Assembly: GCA_003140705.1 (NCBI GenBank)
Contig: PLKU01000398.1
Coordinates: 1 to 9,200 of the forward strand
Direction: 5' to 3'
DNA from: Acidobacteriaceae bacterium
Lineage (GTDB): Bacteria; Acidobacteriota; Terriglobia; Terriglobales; Acidobacteriaceae
DNA length: 9,200 nt
Part shown: positions 1 to 6,377 of the stretch, piece by piece
Layout of the letters: each line of letters opens with the position of its first letter
Numbering within the stretch: position 1 is the stretch's first letter
Position numbers and translations under genes: made by a program
The notes under the pieces: generated by a model
What the model saw: only the letters and a program-made list of their open reading frames with translations
The model's database searches: none
Told to the model about the DNA's origin: nothing

Positions 1-830
1 CCGACCTGGCCAACATGGTCAATGAGGCTGCGCTGAACGCTGCTCGCATGAATCGCAAGCAGGTGACCATGTACGACTTTGAGCTCGCCAAGGACAAGGT
101 ACTCATGGGCGCCGAGCGCAAGTCGATGCTGCTGACCGAAGAGGAGAAGCGGGTCACTGCCTATCACGAAGCGGGCCATGCACTGGTGTCATTCAGGCGC
201 GAGCACTCAGACCCCATCCACAAGGTGACGATCATTCCGCGTGGCATGGCGCTGGGCGTAACCATCTTCCTGCCCGGCGATCGCCACAACTACACGCGGG
301 AATATCTTGAAGCGAACCTGGCCATTGCTTACGGCGGTCGTGTGGCAGAGGAGATCTTCCTCAACCAGATGTCCACTGGGGCGGGCAGCGATATTGAGAG
401 CGCAACCGATCTGGCTCGTCGCATGGTCTGCGAGTACGGCATGAGCCGCCTGGGTCCGCTCACCTTCGGCAAGAAGGAAGAGCAGATCTTCCTTGGCCGC
501 GAGATCGCACAACACCGCGACTTCAGCGAGGAGACGGCCCGGCAGATCGATCTTGAAGTTCGCCGCCTGATCGACGAAGCCTACCAATCCGCACACGCCC
601 TGGTTGAAACCCACAGCGACGCAATGCACCGCATCGCCGCCGCTCTGCTGGAGCGCGAGACCATTGACGCGGAAGAAGTGAGGATGCTGATCGAGGGCGA
701 GGAATTGCCTCCGTTGCGTTCGGTCCTGGCTTCGCCCACGGACAAGGGTGACAGCGGCGTGCAGCAAGTGCTCAAGCCCGAGAGCCGCGGCGGTCCGAAC
801 TACCCCGAGGGTTCCCCATCACCGGCATAA
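1..830 (+). CDS. ftsH: ATP-dependent zinc metalloprotease FtsH, C-terminal part (5' end outside window)
   Basis: FtsH is a membrane-anchored AAA+ protease that extracts and degrades membrane and short-lived cytosolic proteins as a hexamer. Only the end of the AAA module and the M41 peptidase domain are here. The frame is open from base 3, with [15 protein letters not shown], the usual FtsH segment joining the ATPase to the protease. The zinc motif HEAGH is at 165-179. The third zinc ligand is the Asp of [10 protein letters not shown] at 390-392, 75 residues after the first His, which fits the family spacing. The following [12 protein letters not shown] and LGPLTFG are typical M41 helices. The protein ends with a Gly/Pro/Ser-rich tail of about 35 residues after EGEELPPL, as many FtsH proteins do. 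The true start and ATPase Walker motifs lie upstream of the window. The ATG at 15 is internal, not a start. No neighbour on the same strand follows directly; a terminator hairpin lies 18 bp after the stop. Confidence 0.97.
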   Translation, partial: DLANMVNEAALNAARMNRKQVTMYDFELAKDKVLMGAERKSMLLTEEEKRVTAYHEAGHALVSFRREHSDPIHKVTIIPRGMALGVTIFLPGDRHNYTREYLEANLAIAYGGRVAEEIFLNQMSTGAGSDIESATDLARRMVCEYGMSRLGPLTFGKKEEQIFLGREIAQHRDFSEETARQIDLEVRRLIDEAYQSAHALVETHSDAMHRIAAALLERETIDAEEVRMLIEGEELPPLRSVLASPTDKGDSGVQQVLKPESRGGPNYPEGSPSPA

Positions 831-848
831 AGCAAGTTTAAGGCGCAA

Positions 849-885
849 GCAAAAAGGGCCACTCACATCGAGTGGCCCTTTTTGC
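849..885. terminator. Bidirectional intrinsic terminator between ftsH and the convergent barrel gene
   Basis: A perfect 15-bp inverted repeat (849-863 with 871-885) surrounds a 7-nt loop. The GC-rich core GGGCCACT/AGTGGCCC is flanked by an A-run on the left and a T-run on the right, so the hairpin is followed by Us when read from either strand. It lies 18 bp after the ftsH stop and 84 bp after the end of the minus-strand barrel gene, as expected for a terminator shared by convergent genes. Confidence 0.92.
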
Positions 886-969
886 TGCTCATTGGAATTG
901 ATGCCTGAGGTGAATCGAGGAGCCGCCCTGGACTCTCCTGCCGATCTGGAGTTTCTGCTGCCAGACCGA

Positions 970-1605
970 TTACTGGCCTCGCTCTTTTCTCGTCAGCTTG
1001 CGAAGGCCATGGCTGCCGCCGAGGATCCGGTAGCTCACGCCGGCGCTGGCGCCGTAGGGAGACAGTTGGCTGTTCAGCCAGGCGGGCCACTGCTGGTACT
1101 CGAAGTCGCCGCGCAAACTGATCCTGTCAGTCAACCTGAAGTCCGCGCCACCGCCATAGGCGATGTCGGTAAAGCGGCCGTAGGCGTCGTTGTCCTCAAA
1201 GTTCATCTTGCCGATGCCAATCAGCACTTTGGCATATGGCGTTGCCTGCATGAATTTGAAGGTGTGCAGCGGAACGCGTGGGCCTGCGAGGTAGTTGTCC
1301 TCGTAGATGCTCTCGAACTGGTTAAAGCGGAGCCAGCGGCCTTCAGCCTCAAGCTGAATCCAATGGGTGAACTTCACGTCGACAAAAGCGCCAATTCCGT
1401 AAAGGCGGTTGGGGCTCGTTTGAGCCACGCCATATCCAGCGTAGTCGGGCTGAAAAACCGAGCCCATCCCGCCGACCGTCACGGCAAACTGGCCTCCGGA
1501 GGCCGAGGGCACCACCTGACCGTGGGCAAATGTGGCTCCAGCGCTAAGCAGGAGCAGGAACAAAATCCGGGTCGATCGATTTATCTTCAAAGAACACTTG
1601 GGCAC
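970..1605 (-). CDS. Small outer-membrane beta-barrel protein (porin/OmpA-like family)
   Basis: A predicted secreted protein of 211 residues, likely an eight-strand outer-membrane barrel. The N-terminus has basic residues (KINRSTR), a hydrophobic stretch LFLLLLSAGATFA and probable signal-peptidase I cleavage near residues 27-29. The rest is alternating polar/aromatic segments typical of barrel strands (FAVTVGGMGSVF, WIQLEAEGRWLRF, SLRGDFEYQQW, ASAGVSYRI). FEYQQW and the final GVSYR resemble the last strands of small acidobacterial barrel proteins. The start is a GTG. An in-frame TGA lies two codons upstream, so the gene cannot begin earlier; an internal TTG at 1590-1588 is an alternative that still keeps a signal peptide. 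No strong Shine-Dalgarno is visible, only GGA about 10 nt upstream. The chain does not end in Phe: about 14 residues, many basic, follow the last strand. It lies 113 bp downstream of the M48-like gene. Role (porin, adhesion, structural) cannot be told. Confidence 0.8.
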   Translation of the reverse strand: MPKCSLKINRSTRILFLLLLSAGATFAHGQVVPSASGGQFAVTVGGMGSVFQPDYAGYGVAQTSPNRLYGIGAFVDVKFTHWIQLEAEGRWLRFNQFESIYEDNYLAGPRVPLHTFKFMQATPYAKVLIGIGKMNFEDNDAYGRFTDIAYGGGADFRLTDRISLRGDFEYQQWPAWLNSQLSPYGASAGVSYRILGGSHGLRKLTRKERGQ

Positions 1606-1670
1606 AAATCACGTCCAGTCCAGGTGAATTTGAGTTGCTTTTAAAAGCTCGAGCTCACTCAATCTAAGAG

Positions 1671-1702
1671 CCCCTGGCTTTCTGAGCCAGTCCGGCCAGG
1701 GG
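1671..1702 (-). other. Intergenic hairpin downstream of the M48-like gene
   Basis: An 8-bp inverted repeat (cccctggc at 1671-1678, gccagggg at 1695-1702) lies 17 bp past the M48-like stop. A competing 6-bp stem (1674-1679 with 1685-1690) uses part of the same sequence. There is no good U-run on the minus strand, so this may be a weak terminator, an RNA-processing site or a stabilising structure between the M48-like and barrel genes. Confidence 0.35.
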
Positions 1703-1718
1703 TCCCTCGGAGTCTGTT

Positions 1719-3635
1719 CTACTGCTGGGTTGTTGGGGCTTGCGCGGGTGGCTGGGCCGCTGCATCGCCAGTGGCCGGTTGGGCCGCCGCTGCATCACCA
1801 GTGGCTGGCTGCTGCGTACCAGGCGTCTGTTGTGTAGCGTCGGGTGTGGCCGCCGGCTGTGTGGTTGGCTGCTGCGCTGCCGGGTCACCCGAGGCGGCAG
1901 GAGGCGTGGCCGGGGCGGCTGCGGGCGCCGCTGCCGGAGGTTCGGCCTTGGCTACGTCATAGCGCTGCAGCTTGTAGAACACCGGCGTTACTTCAAACGG
2001 CATCTTGTCGCGGGCGTTCATGGGTGCATAGATCTTGGCGTTCAACTGGTGCACCTTGTCGTCCCACGGATCGGTCTTGATCCAGCTACCCAAGGGCAGT
2101 GCGGCCATCTGTGTCAGGTCATCCCAGTTCAGCTTGGGAGCCATCTTCTGCAAGTCGGCCATCCACGGTGTTCCGTCGGCTTTCAGCAGGGAATCGCCCA
2201 GCTTGGGAGTGTTCAGCCCTTTGAGCGCTTTTTCACGGTCCACCAACTGCGCATAGTAGAGGCCAGCCGAGGGCAGCTTGTCCTTGTACATGGAGTTCTG
2301 CAGATACTCCATGGCGCGCTTGGCGGCGTCAGCATTGTCGTGGTCGCTGTGGTACATGTTGATGCGCTGGAAGGAGGCCGTATCAGGGAACATAAGCCGG
2401 TCATTGAAGGCGTAACGCGTGTCGATGTGGTGGCCCATGGCGATGTGAGCAAGCTCCATCGCAACAACTGAAGCAATTGCTTCTTCATTGGGCAGGCTGT
2501 CGATCAGGCCCTTGCTGATCAGGATGGTGTTGCCTACCGTAGTCGTTTCTACGGTGGTTGAAAGAAGGATGCGGGTATGAATCTGATCGCTGAAGGCCAG
2601 GTTATTGGGGACCACCAGGTTGATCACGATCTGGTCCAGCACCTTGTTCTCGTAACCCCCGGGATTCAGCGGCGCCACGAGGCCGGCTTCTACCAGACGG
2701 TCAATCACGTTGTTCTCAGCCTGGGTGACCCACGCGCGCGAAGCCTGCAGCGGACCCACATCCTGCGAGTCCTGGCTATTGTCCACCGCGTCGTCCACCT
2801 TCACGCTGACATTCTCGCTGTCCCGGGTCGGCAACTTGAGCGAGTAGCCCCAGAAGTGTGTCTGCGCTTTGAGACCGACAGTCTTTTCGCCTTCAATGCG
2901 GGTCGTCTCTTCCACGTAAACGGCTACCGGCAGCCAAATCCCCGGCTGCACATTCATGCGCCAGCTATCGAAGTGGAAGTAGTACTTTGACGAGTCTTCG
3001 GAGGTGGGACCGGTGTAAGTGCCGTTGAACCGGACCACGTTACCATCTTGATCCTCAACCCAGATGCGGCCGTAGAAGCGGCCCATTCCGGCTACCTTGG
3101 GATGCACATCGAAGACCCAGGTCCGAACGGAGCCGAGGAACTCGCGGCGCACATAGCTGAAGACGTAATGCTGGTTGTCAAAACCCGTCGGGTCCAGAAA
3201 CATCATCTGCATGAAGCCGGTAGGCGAATAGGTAAAGCGCTCAAGTCCCAGTGCCTTTGTCAGACCGGTGATGGCCTGGAATGAACCCTTGAAGAAGCCG
3301 TGCTTTTTACCGGTGGCGCGCTGCGTCTCGGTGTAAGTCTTGTCGAAGAAGCTCTTGGCAAAGTCGACACGGCTCAGCGAGTACTGGTCGTCGATCGGAA
3401 CCTGGTAAAGCTTGACGTCGGGACGCGTGTCCTGGATATAGGTCTCCACCAGAGGCGTGCGCTGCTGGATATTCTTGATCAGCACTTTCTCGCGCGCGAT
3501 GGCCTTTACCACCAGGGCGGCTTGTTCGGGAGTAAGCTGGTGCGTTTGCTCGTACTTTGGTTCTTTTTTGGCATACGCGCAGGCCGCACACATTGTAATG
3601 ATCAGGAAGGTGAGGGATATCTTCCGAAACGTCAT
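1719..3635 (-). CDS. Secreted M48-like metallopeptidase homologue with LolA-like N-terminal region and low-complexity tail
   Basis: The protein has 638 residues. The ATG is preceded by AGGAG (3642-3646) at 6-nt spacing, a good ribosome site. Residues 1-22 form a signal peptide (FLIITMCAACAYA, cleavage before KKE); no proper lipobox is seen. Residues about 140-265 look LolA/RseB-like by pattern: FDVHPK, then GRFYGRIWVEDQDGNVVRFNG, then GIWLPVAVYVEE. Residues about 305-460 match the Peptidase_M48 layout (LISKGLIDSLPNEEAIASVVA, then the active-site helix). The active site is unusual: the HExxH position reads M393-E394-L-A-H397, followed by GHH at 401-403, and the ExEAD position reads H432-D-N-A-D436. 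The catalytic Glu is present but two canonical zinc ligands are replaced. Residues 565-638 are Pro/Ala/Gln/Thr-rich, probably disordered. M48 proteins such as BepA act in outer-membrane protein quality control, and the TonB and barrel neighbours fit an envelope role, but activity is uncertain and a non-proteolytic scaffold is possible. Confidence 0.8.
   Translation of the reverse strand: MTFRKISLTFLIITMCAACAYAKKEPKYEQTHQLTPEQAALVVKAIAREKVLIKNIQQRTPLVETYIQDTRPDVKLYQVPIDDQYSLSRVDFAKSFFDKTYTETQRATGKKHGFFKGSFQAITGLTKALGLERFTYSPTGFMQMMFLDPTGFDNQHYVFSYVRREFLGSVRTWVFDVHPKVAGMGRFYGRIWVEDQDGNVVRFNGTYTGPTSEDSSKYYFHFDSWRMNVQPGIWLPVAVYVEETTRIEGEKTVGLKAQTHFWGYSLKLPTRDSENVSVKVDDAVDNSQDSQDVGPLQASRAWVTQAENNVIDRLVEAGLVAPLNPGGYENKVLDQIVINLVVPNNLAFSDQIHTRILLSTTVETTTVGNTILISKGLIDSLPNEEAIASVVAMELAHIAMGHHIDTRYAFNDRLMFPDTASFQRINMYHSDHDNADAAKRAMEYLQNSMYKDKLPSAGLYYAQLVDREKALKGLNTPKLGDSLLKADGTPWMADLQKMAPKLNWDDLTQMAALPLGSWIKTDPWDDKVHQLNAKIYAPMNARDKMPFEVTPVFYKLQRYDVAKAEPPAAAPAAAPATPPAASGDPAAQQPTTQPAATPDATQQTPGTQQPATGDAAAAQPATGDAAAQPPAQAPTTQQ
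1755..1811 (-). repeat. Imperfect tandem repeat coding QPATGDAAA twice
   Basis: Two 27-bp units, 1785-1811 and 1755-1781, each encode QPATGDAAA (residues 609-617 and 619-627 of the M48-like protein), separated by one Ala codon. They differ at a few bases, mostly silent. They sit in the low-complexity tail and suggest in-frame expansion by duplication. Confidence 0.75.
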
Positions 3636-3673
3636 GTCAAGCTCCTAGGGTTTGGTCTTCCAAATGTTCCTCT

Positions 3674-3703
3674 GGCCGCGCGAGAAATCGTCATCGCACG
3701 GCC
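3674..3703 (-). other. Intercistronic hairpin between the TonB-type gene and the M48-like gene
   Basis: Arms 3674-3683 and 3694-3703 form a 10-bp stem with a 10-nt loop. In the minus-strand RNA the one non-Watson-Crick position is a G-U pair, whereas in plus-strand RNA it would be a C-A mismatch, so the structure suits the minus transcript. No U-run follows. It lies about 38 nt upstream of the M48-like start and may be a processing or attenuating structure. Confidence 0.4.
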
Positions 3704-3738
3704 GAGTCCAGCATATGTTCCTTATTGCAGTGTAGCCT

Positions 3739-4797
3739 CTATGCCAGTTGGAACGTGATAGTGATGTTAGTGGTCAAGTCGACCGGCTGCCCGTTGCGAG
3801 TGGCTGGATGGAAGCGAATCTGCTCTGCCACGCGGCGAGCTTCTTCATCCAGGCCGTGTCCAAGTCCATGCACAATGCTCTGCACGACGACCCGGCCGTT
3901 TGACGTAAAAGTCACGCGTAAGATCACGTTTCCTTCCACCTTCAACTGCCGTGCTTCGCTTGTGTATTGGACTGGCGGCTTGGAAACAATCTCCAGGCCG
4001 GTTGCGGTCGGCTCGGTGGCCGCCTGCTGGACGGGCGCGGCCGCCTGCGCCTTGGGAATCTCAGCAGAGGCTACCCTCGCGTTGGCATAGCTTCCATTGG
4101 TCGCCGTGCCTGTGGCGCCGGGAATACCGGCGGAGGCCACTTTGCCCACAACTCCGGAGTTGGAGCCAACCCTTGTGGTGCTGTTGCCGATGCCCGTCGA
4201 GCCCACGATACCGTGTGGCGCGACCGCAGGGCCGTTCATGCCACCATAGGGATTCCCGATTGAGGCAATGGTAGCAGGCCGCGTTGCGTTGGGATTCGGC
4301 GTCACCCCAAAGGTCTGTCCCAGGTGCACCGGCGCCGTTGAGGGCTTGACCTGGTTATTCTGCGCCGGCATGGCCGCCGTCAGGGCGGCCTTCGGCTGGG
4401 GCGCCAGGATGATGGAAGGCTTGGCTGCCTTGACCACCGGCAGGGCCACTTTGGCCTCCATCTGAATCGGTTTCAAGTCCGGCTTGGGTTCCGGCTTGGG
4501 AACATTGATCTTGGGAGCGTCCAGCTTAATCTCAAGCTTGGGCGGCTCGGGCGGCTTGATCTTCGGCGGCTCAGGCAACTTTACCTTTGCCGGGGGAGGC
4601 GGTGTGGTGGGCACAATCAAAACTGTGTCTTCGTACTTGTGCTCTTCAATCACCCGCCTTGCCGTCGCTCCGATGTAGATCATCACGACAAGGATCAACC
4701 CATTGATCAGCATACTGGAGATAAACGAGGCTGGAGAAGCCTCGGGTTCGGGCAGCAAGCCAAAGTTGGTCCGTCCAGGGGAGTAGTTCAACGGCAT
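3739..4797 (-). CDS. TonB-family energy transducer
   Basis: TonB proteins carry proton-motive energy from an inner-membrane ExbB/ExbD motor to outer-membrane receptors. Taking ATG at 4797 the protein has 352 residues: a short cytoplasmic N-terminus containing NFGLLPEPE; one membrane segment at about 26-45 (ISSMLINGLILVVMIYIGA); a Pro/Lys/Glu-rich stretch at about 63-110 (LPEPPKIKPPEPPK, VPKPEPKPDLKP), the usual periplasm-spanning rod; a Gly/Asn/Ala/Ser-rich linker at about 150-265 with two similar pieces, KVASAGIP and RVASAEIP; and a TonB C-terminal domain at about 268-352 (QYTSEARQLKVEGNVILRVTF, then EQIRFHPATRNGQPV and final ITITFQLA). A TTG 9 bp further upstream is in frame, but the Shine-Dalgarno GAGGA would abut it; the ATG has 9-nt spacing and is preferred. 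No exbB or exbD lies in the window. It is upstream of the M48-like gene by 103 bp and divergent from galE. Confidence 0.92.
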   Translation of the reverse strand: MPLNYSPGRTNFGLLPEPEASPASFISSMLINGLILVVMIYIGATARRVIEEHKYEDTVLIVPTTPPPPAKVKLPEPPKIKPPEPPKLEIKLDAPKINVPKPEPKPDLKPIQMEAKVALPVVKAAKPSIILAPQPKAALTAAMPAQNNQVKPSTAPVHLGQTFGVTPNPNATRPATIASIGNPYGGMNGPAVAPHGIVGSTGIGNSTTRVGSNSGVVGKVASAGIPGATGTATNGSYANARVASAEIPKAQAAAPVQQAATEPTATGLEIVSKPPVQYTSEARQLKVEGNVILRVTFTSNGRVVVQSIVHGLGHGLDEEARRVAEQIRFHPATRNGQPVDLTTNITITFQLA

Positions 4798-4806
4798 GAT
4801 TATCAA

Positions 4807-4811
4807 TCCTC
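4807..4811 (-). promoter_or_regulatory. Ribosome binding site deciding the TonB-type start
   Basis: The minus strand reads GAGGA here, 9 nt before the ATG at 4797 and immediately against the in-frame TTG at 4806. The spacing supports the ATG and shortens the protein by three residues relative to the longest reading. Confidence 0.65.
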
Positions 4812-4840
4812 GAAAGTCTTAGGTTGGGATGTTAGGAGTG

Positions 4841-4869
4841 GCTTTATGGATGCATGAAGGACCTGGCAA
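4841..4869 (-). promoter_or_regulatory. Candidate sigma-70-type promoter for the TonB-type gene
   Basis: On the minus strand TTGCCA (4869-4864) is 5/6 to the -35 consensus and is followed after 17 bp by TAAAGC (4846-4841), a poor 3/6 match to the -10. Position fits a short leader of roughly 35-40 nt. The -10 is weak, so this is only a candidate. Confidence 0.2.
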
Positions 4870-5108
4870 GGCAACGCCAAAGCATGCAAGACCGGGGGCT
4901 GCGATCGCCAGCTGAGCCGAACACGAAATGTTTGCTGCATAGACCCTGGACATGAAAGTACTCCACTGTACATCCAAGGCATCCACTGAAAGAATGGCAA
5001 TCCCTCTTTCAGGGTAGGGAACTAAAAGTACCAGGTTTCCGGCTATGGGACTCCGGCGACACAGATGCCTTGCGCCATGACAATGCGGCACGCAAATCTT
5101 TCTGTACC

Positions 5109-5151
5109 GCTAGCCGCCTGCGCGGCGGTCTGGGTGTTGGGGGCGGTTAGC
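5109..5151 (+). other. GC-rich hairpin in the galE leader
   Basis: Arms gctagccgcc (5109-5118) and ggcggttagc (5142-5151) pair over 10 bp with one G-U pair in the plus-strand RNA; on the minus strand that pair becomes a C-A mismatch. A competing hairpin pairs 5114-5118 with 5124-5128. It lies 63 bp before the galE start and is not followed by a U-run. It could be a leader structure or a roadblock against readthrough; it may lie upstream of the real galE transcription start. Confidence 0.35.
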
Positions 5152-5214
5152 CTTCCCATCCCTATTGTAATAGACTCACGTTAAACCAATCCGTTCAGGA
5201 AGGGGCGTAAATTC

Positions 5215-6216
5215 GTGAAGATATTGGTTACTGGTGGTGCGGGGTATATTGGTAGTACCGTCGCGGGACTTCTTGCCAAATTGGGGCACTCTGTGGTTGC
5301 TTTCGACAACCTGAGCCACGGACGGCGCGACCTCCTGCCCGAAGGCGTGGATTTTGTTGAAGGTGAGCTGTCTGACCGAGCCATAATTGAAAACCTTTTC
5401 ACGGCAGCGAAAAACCACGGTGATCCCTTCGACGGCGTCCTCCACTTTGCAGCCCTCATTGAGGCCGGCGAGTCCATGATCCGCCCGGAAATCTTCTTCC
5501 GCAACAACACCGCTTCCACGCTCACGTTGCTGGAGGCAGTCCTGGCTCACGGACCACGCCGGGTAGTCTTTTCTTCCACAGCCGCTGTGTACGGTGAGCC
5601 GGAATCAGTGCCCATCCGAGAGGACGCTCGTCTACTACCCACCAACGCCTACGGCGAGTCAAAATTGCTGGTCGAGCACATGCTCGGCTGGTTCAACCGC
5701 ATTCACGGCCTGCGCTACGCCTCGCTGCGCTATTTCAACGTGGCCGGCTCGCCGGAAGGGCCGGACGGGATTACCCGTGGCGAGGCTCACGACCCTGAGA
5801 CGCATCTGATTCCCTTGGTACTCGATGTTGCCTTAGGCCGCCGCCAATCCATCAGAATTTACGGTGACGACTACCCCACACCGGACGGCACCTGTATTCG
5901 CGACTACATCCACGTCTCCGACCTTGCCGACGCGCACCTTCTCGCCCTCAATGCACTCGAGTCGCATGATCGGCTCATCTTCAACCTTGGGAACGGCCGG
6001 GGTTTCAGCGTCCGCGAGGTCATCGAGTCGGCCCGCCGCGTCACCGGCCATCCAATTCCGGCCGAAGTCCATCCCCGACGCGCCGGTGATCCTGCAGTCC
6101 TGGTCGCCAGTTCTGAGAAAGCCATCCGCGAGCTCGGTTGGAAGCCGAAATACACGCAACTCGACCAGATCATCCGCACCGCATGGGTCTGGCATCAAAA
6201 GCGATACGGAGGCTAG
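5215..6216 (+). CDS. galE: UDP-glucose 4-epimerase GalE
   Basis: GalE interconverts UDP-glucose and UDP-galactose with a tightly bound NAD, feeding the Leloir pathway and surface polysaccharide synthesis in the cytoplasm. The protein has 333 residues, close to the usual 335-340. The NAD-binding GGAGYIG is at 7-13, the SST of the active site at 120-122, the catalytic YxxxK as Y146-GES-K150, RYFN at 172-175, and the substrate-binding segment TPDGTCIRDYIHVSDLADAH around R229. These match extended short-chain dehydrogenase epimerases. The start is GTG, supported by AGGAAGGGG (5197-5205) at 9-nt spacing and by MKILVTGGAGYIG, which begins exactly as the family does. Specificity for UDP-glucose over UDP-GlcNAc is not settled by these motifs. 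It is divergent from the TonB-type gene and 161 bp upstream of the transporter; no close operon partner for galactose use is seen, so a polysaccharide role is as likely as galactose catabolism. Confidence 0.95.
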   Translation: MKILVTGGAGYIGSTVAGLLAKLGHSVVAFDNLSHGRRDLLPEGVDFVEGELSDRAIIENLFTAAKNHGDPFDGVLHFAALIEAGESMIRPEIFFRNNTASTLTLLEAVLAHGPRRVVFSSTAAVYGEPESVPIREDARLLPTNAYGESKLLVEHMLGWFNRIHGLRYASLRYFNVAGSPEGPDGITRGEAHDPETHLIPLVLDVALGRRQSIRIYGDDYPTPDGTCIRDYIHVSDLADAHLLALNALESHDRLIFNLGNGRGFSVREVIESARRVTGHPIPAEVHPRRAGDPAVLVASSEKAIRELGWKPKYTQLDQIIRTAWVWHQKRYGG

Positions 6217-6377
6217 CTCAGCCATAGAATGCACATAAATTAACTTGACTTTCATCTGCTGGCGCAAGCAACTTGGATTCCTGAAATCCACAGATTCTGT
6301 CAGCGCGCCTGAAGTTTCCCTTCAGAACCTTCCCCTCACATGCGGGCGTGCAGCCAGTCTGAGAGGTCTACCGTCTC

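Larger units (their letters stand above)
4812..5196. other. Divergent intergenic region between the TonB-type gene and galE
   Basis: About 385 bp without a convincing gene. Short minus-strand frames exist but have GTG or poor starts, Cys/His/Pro-rich composition and no recognisable motif. Visible structure includes a 7-bp inverted repeat tgaaaga/tctttca (4987-4993, 5005-5011) and a larger GC-rich hairpin at 5109-5151. The region must carry the promoters for the TonB-type gene (minus) and galE (plus). I see no tRNA-like fold or recognised riboswitch. Confidence 0.6.

Noticed and set aside
748..1644. 298-codon plus-strand open frame opposite the barrel gene
   Set aside because: It is antisense to a gene with a clear signal peptide and barrel pattern, overlaps the ftsH end and the terminator, and has no recognisable domain; typical of GC-rich shadow frames.
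1740..2471. 243-codon plus-strand frame opposite the M48-like gene
   Set aside because: Starts in the antisense of the low-complexity tail (Arg/Gly/Cys-rich) and lacks any motif.
4819..5091. 90-codon minus-strand frame upstream of the TonB-type gene
   Set aside because: GTG start without a convincing ribosome site, unusual Cys/His/Pro composition and no recognisable domain; could not be supported as a gene.
6262..6278. Possible sigma-54 promoter (tggcgcaagcaacttgg) before the transporter
   Set aside because: The required GG-N10-GC core is absent; the downstream dinucleotide does not match.
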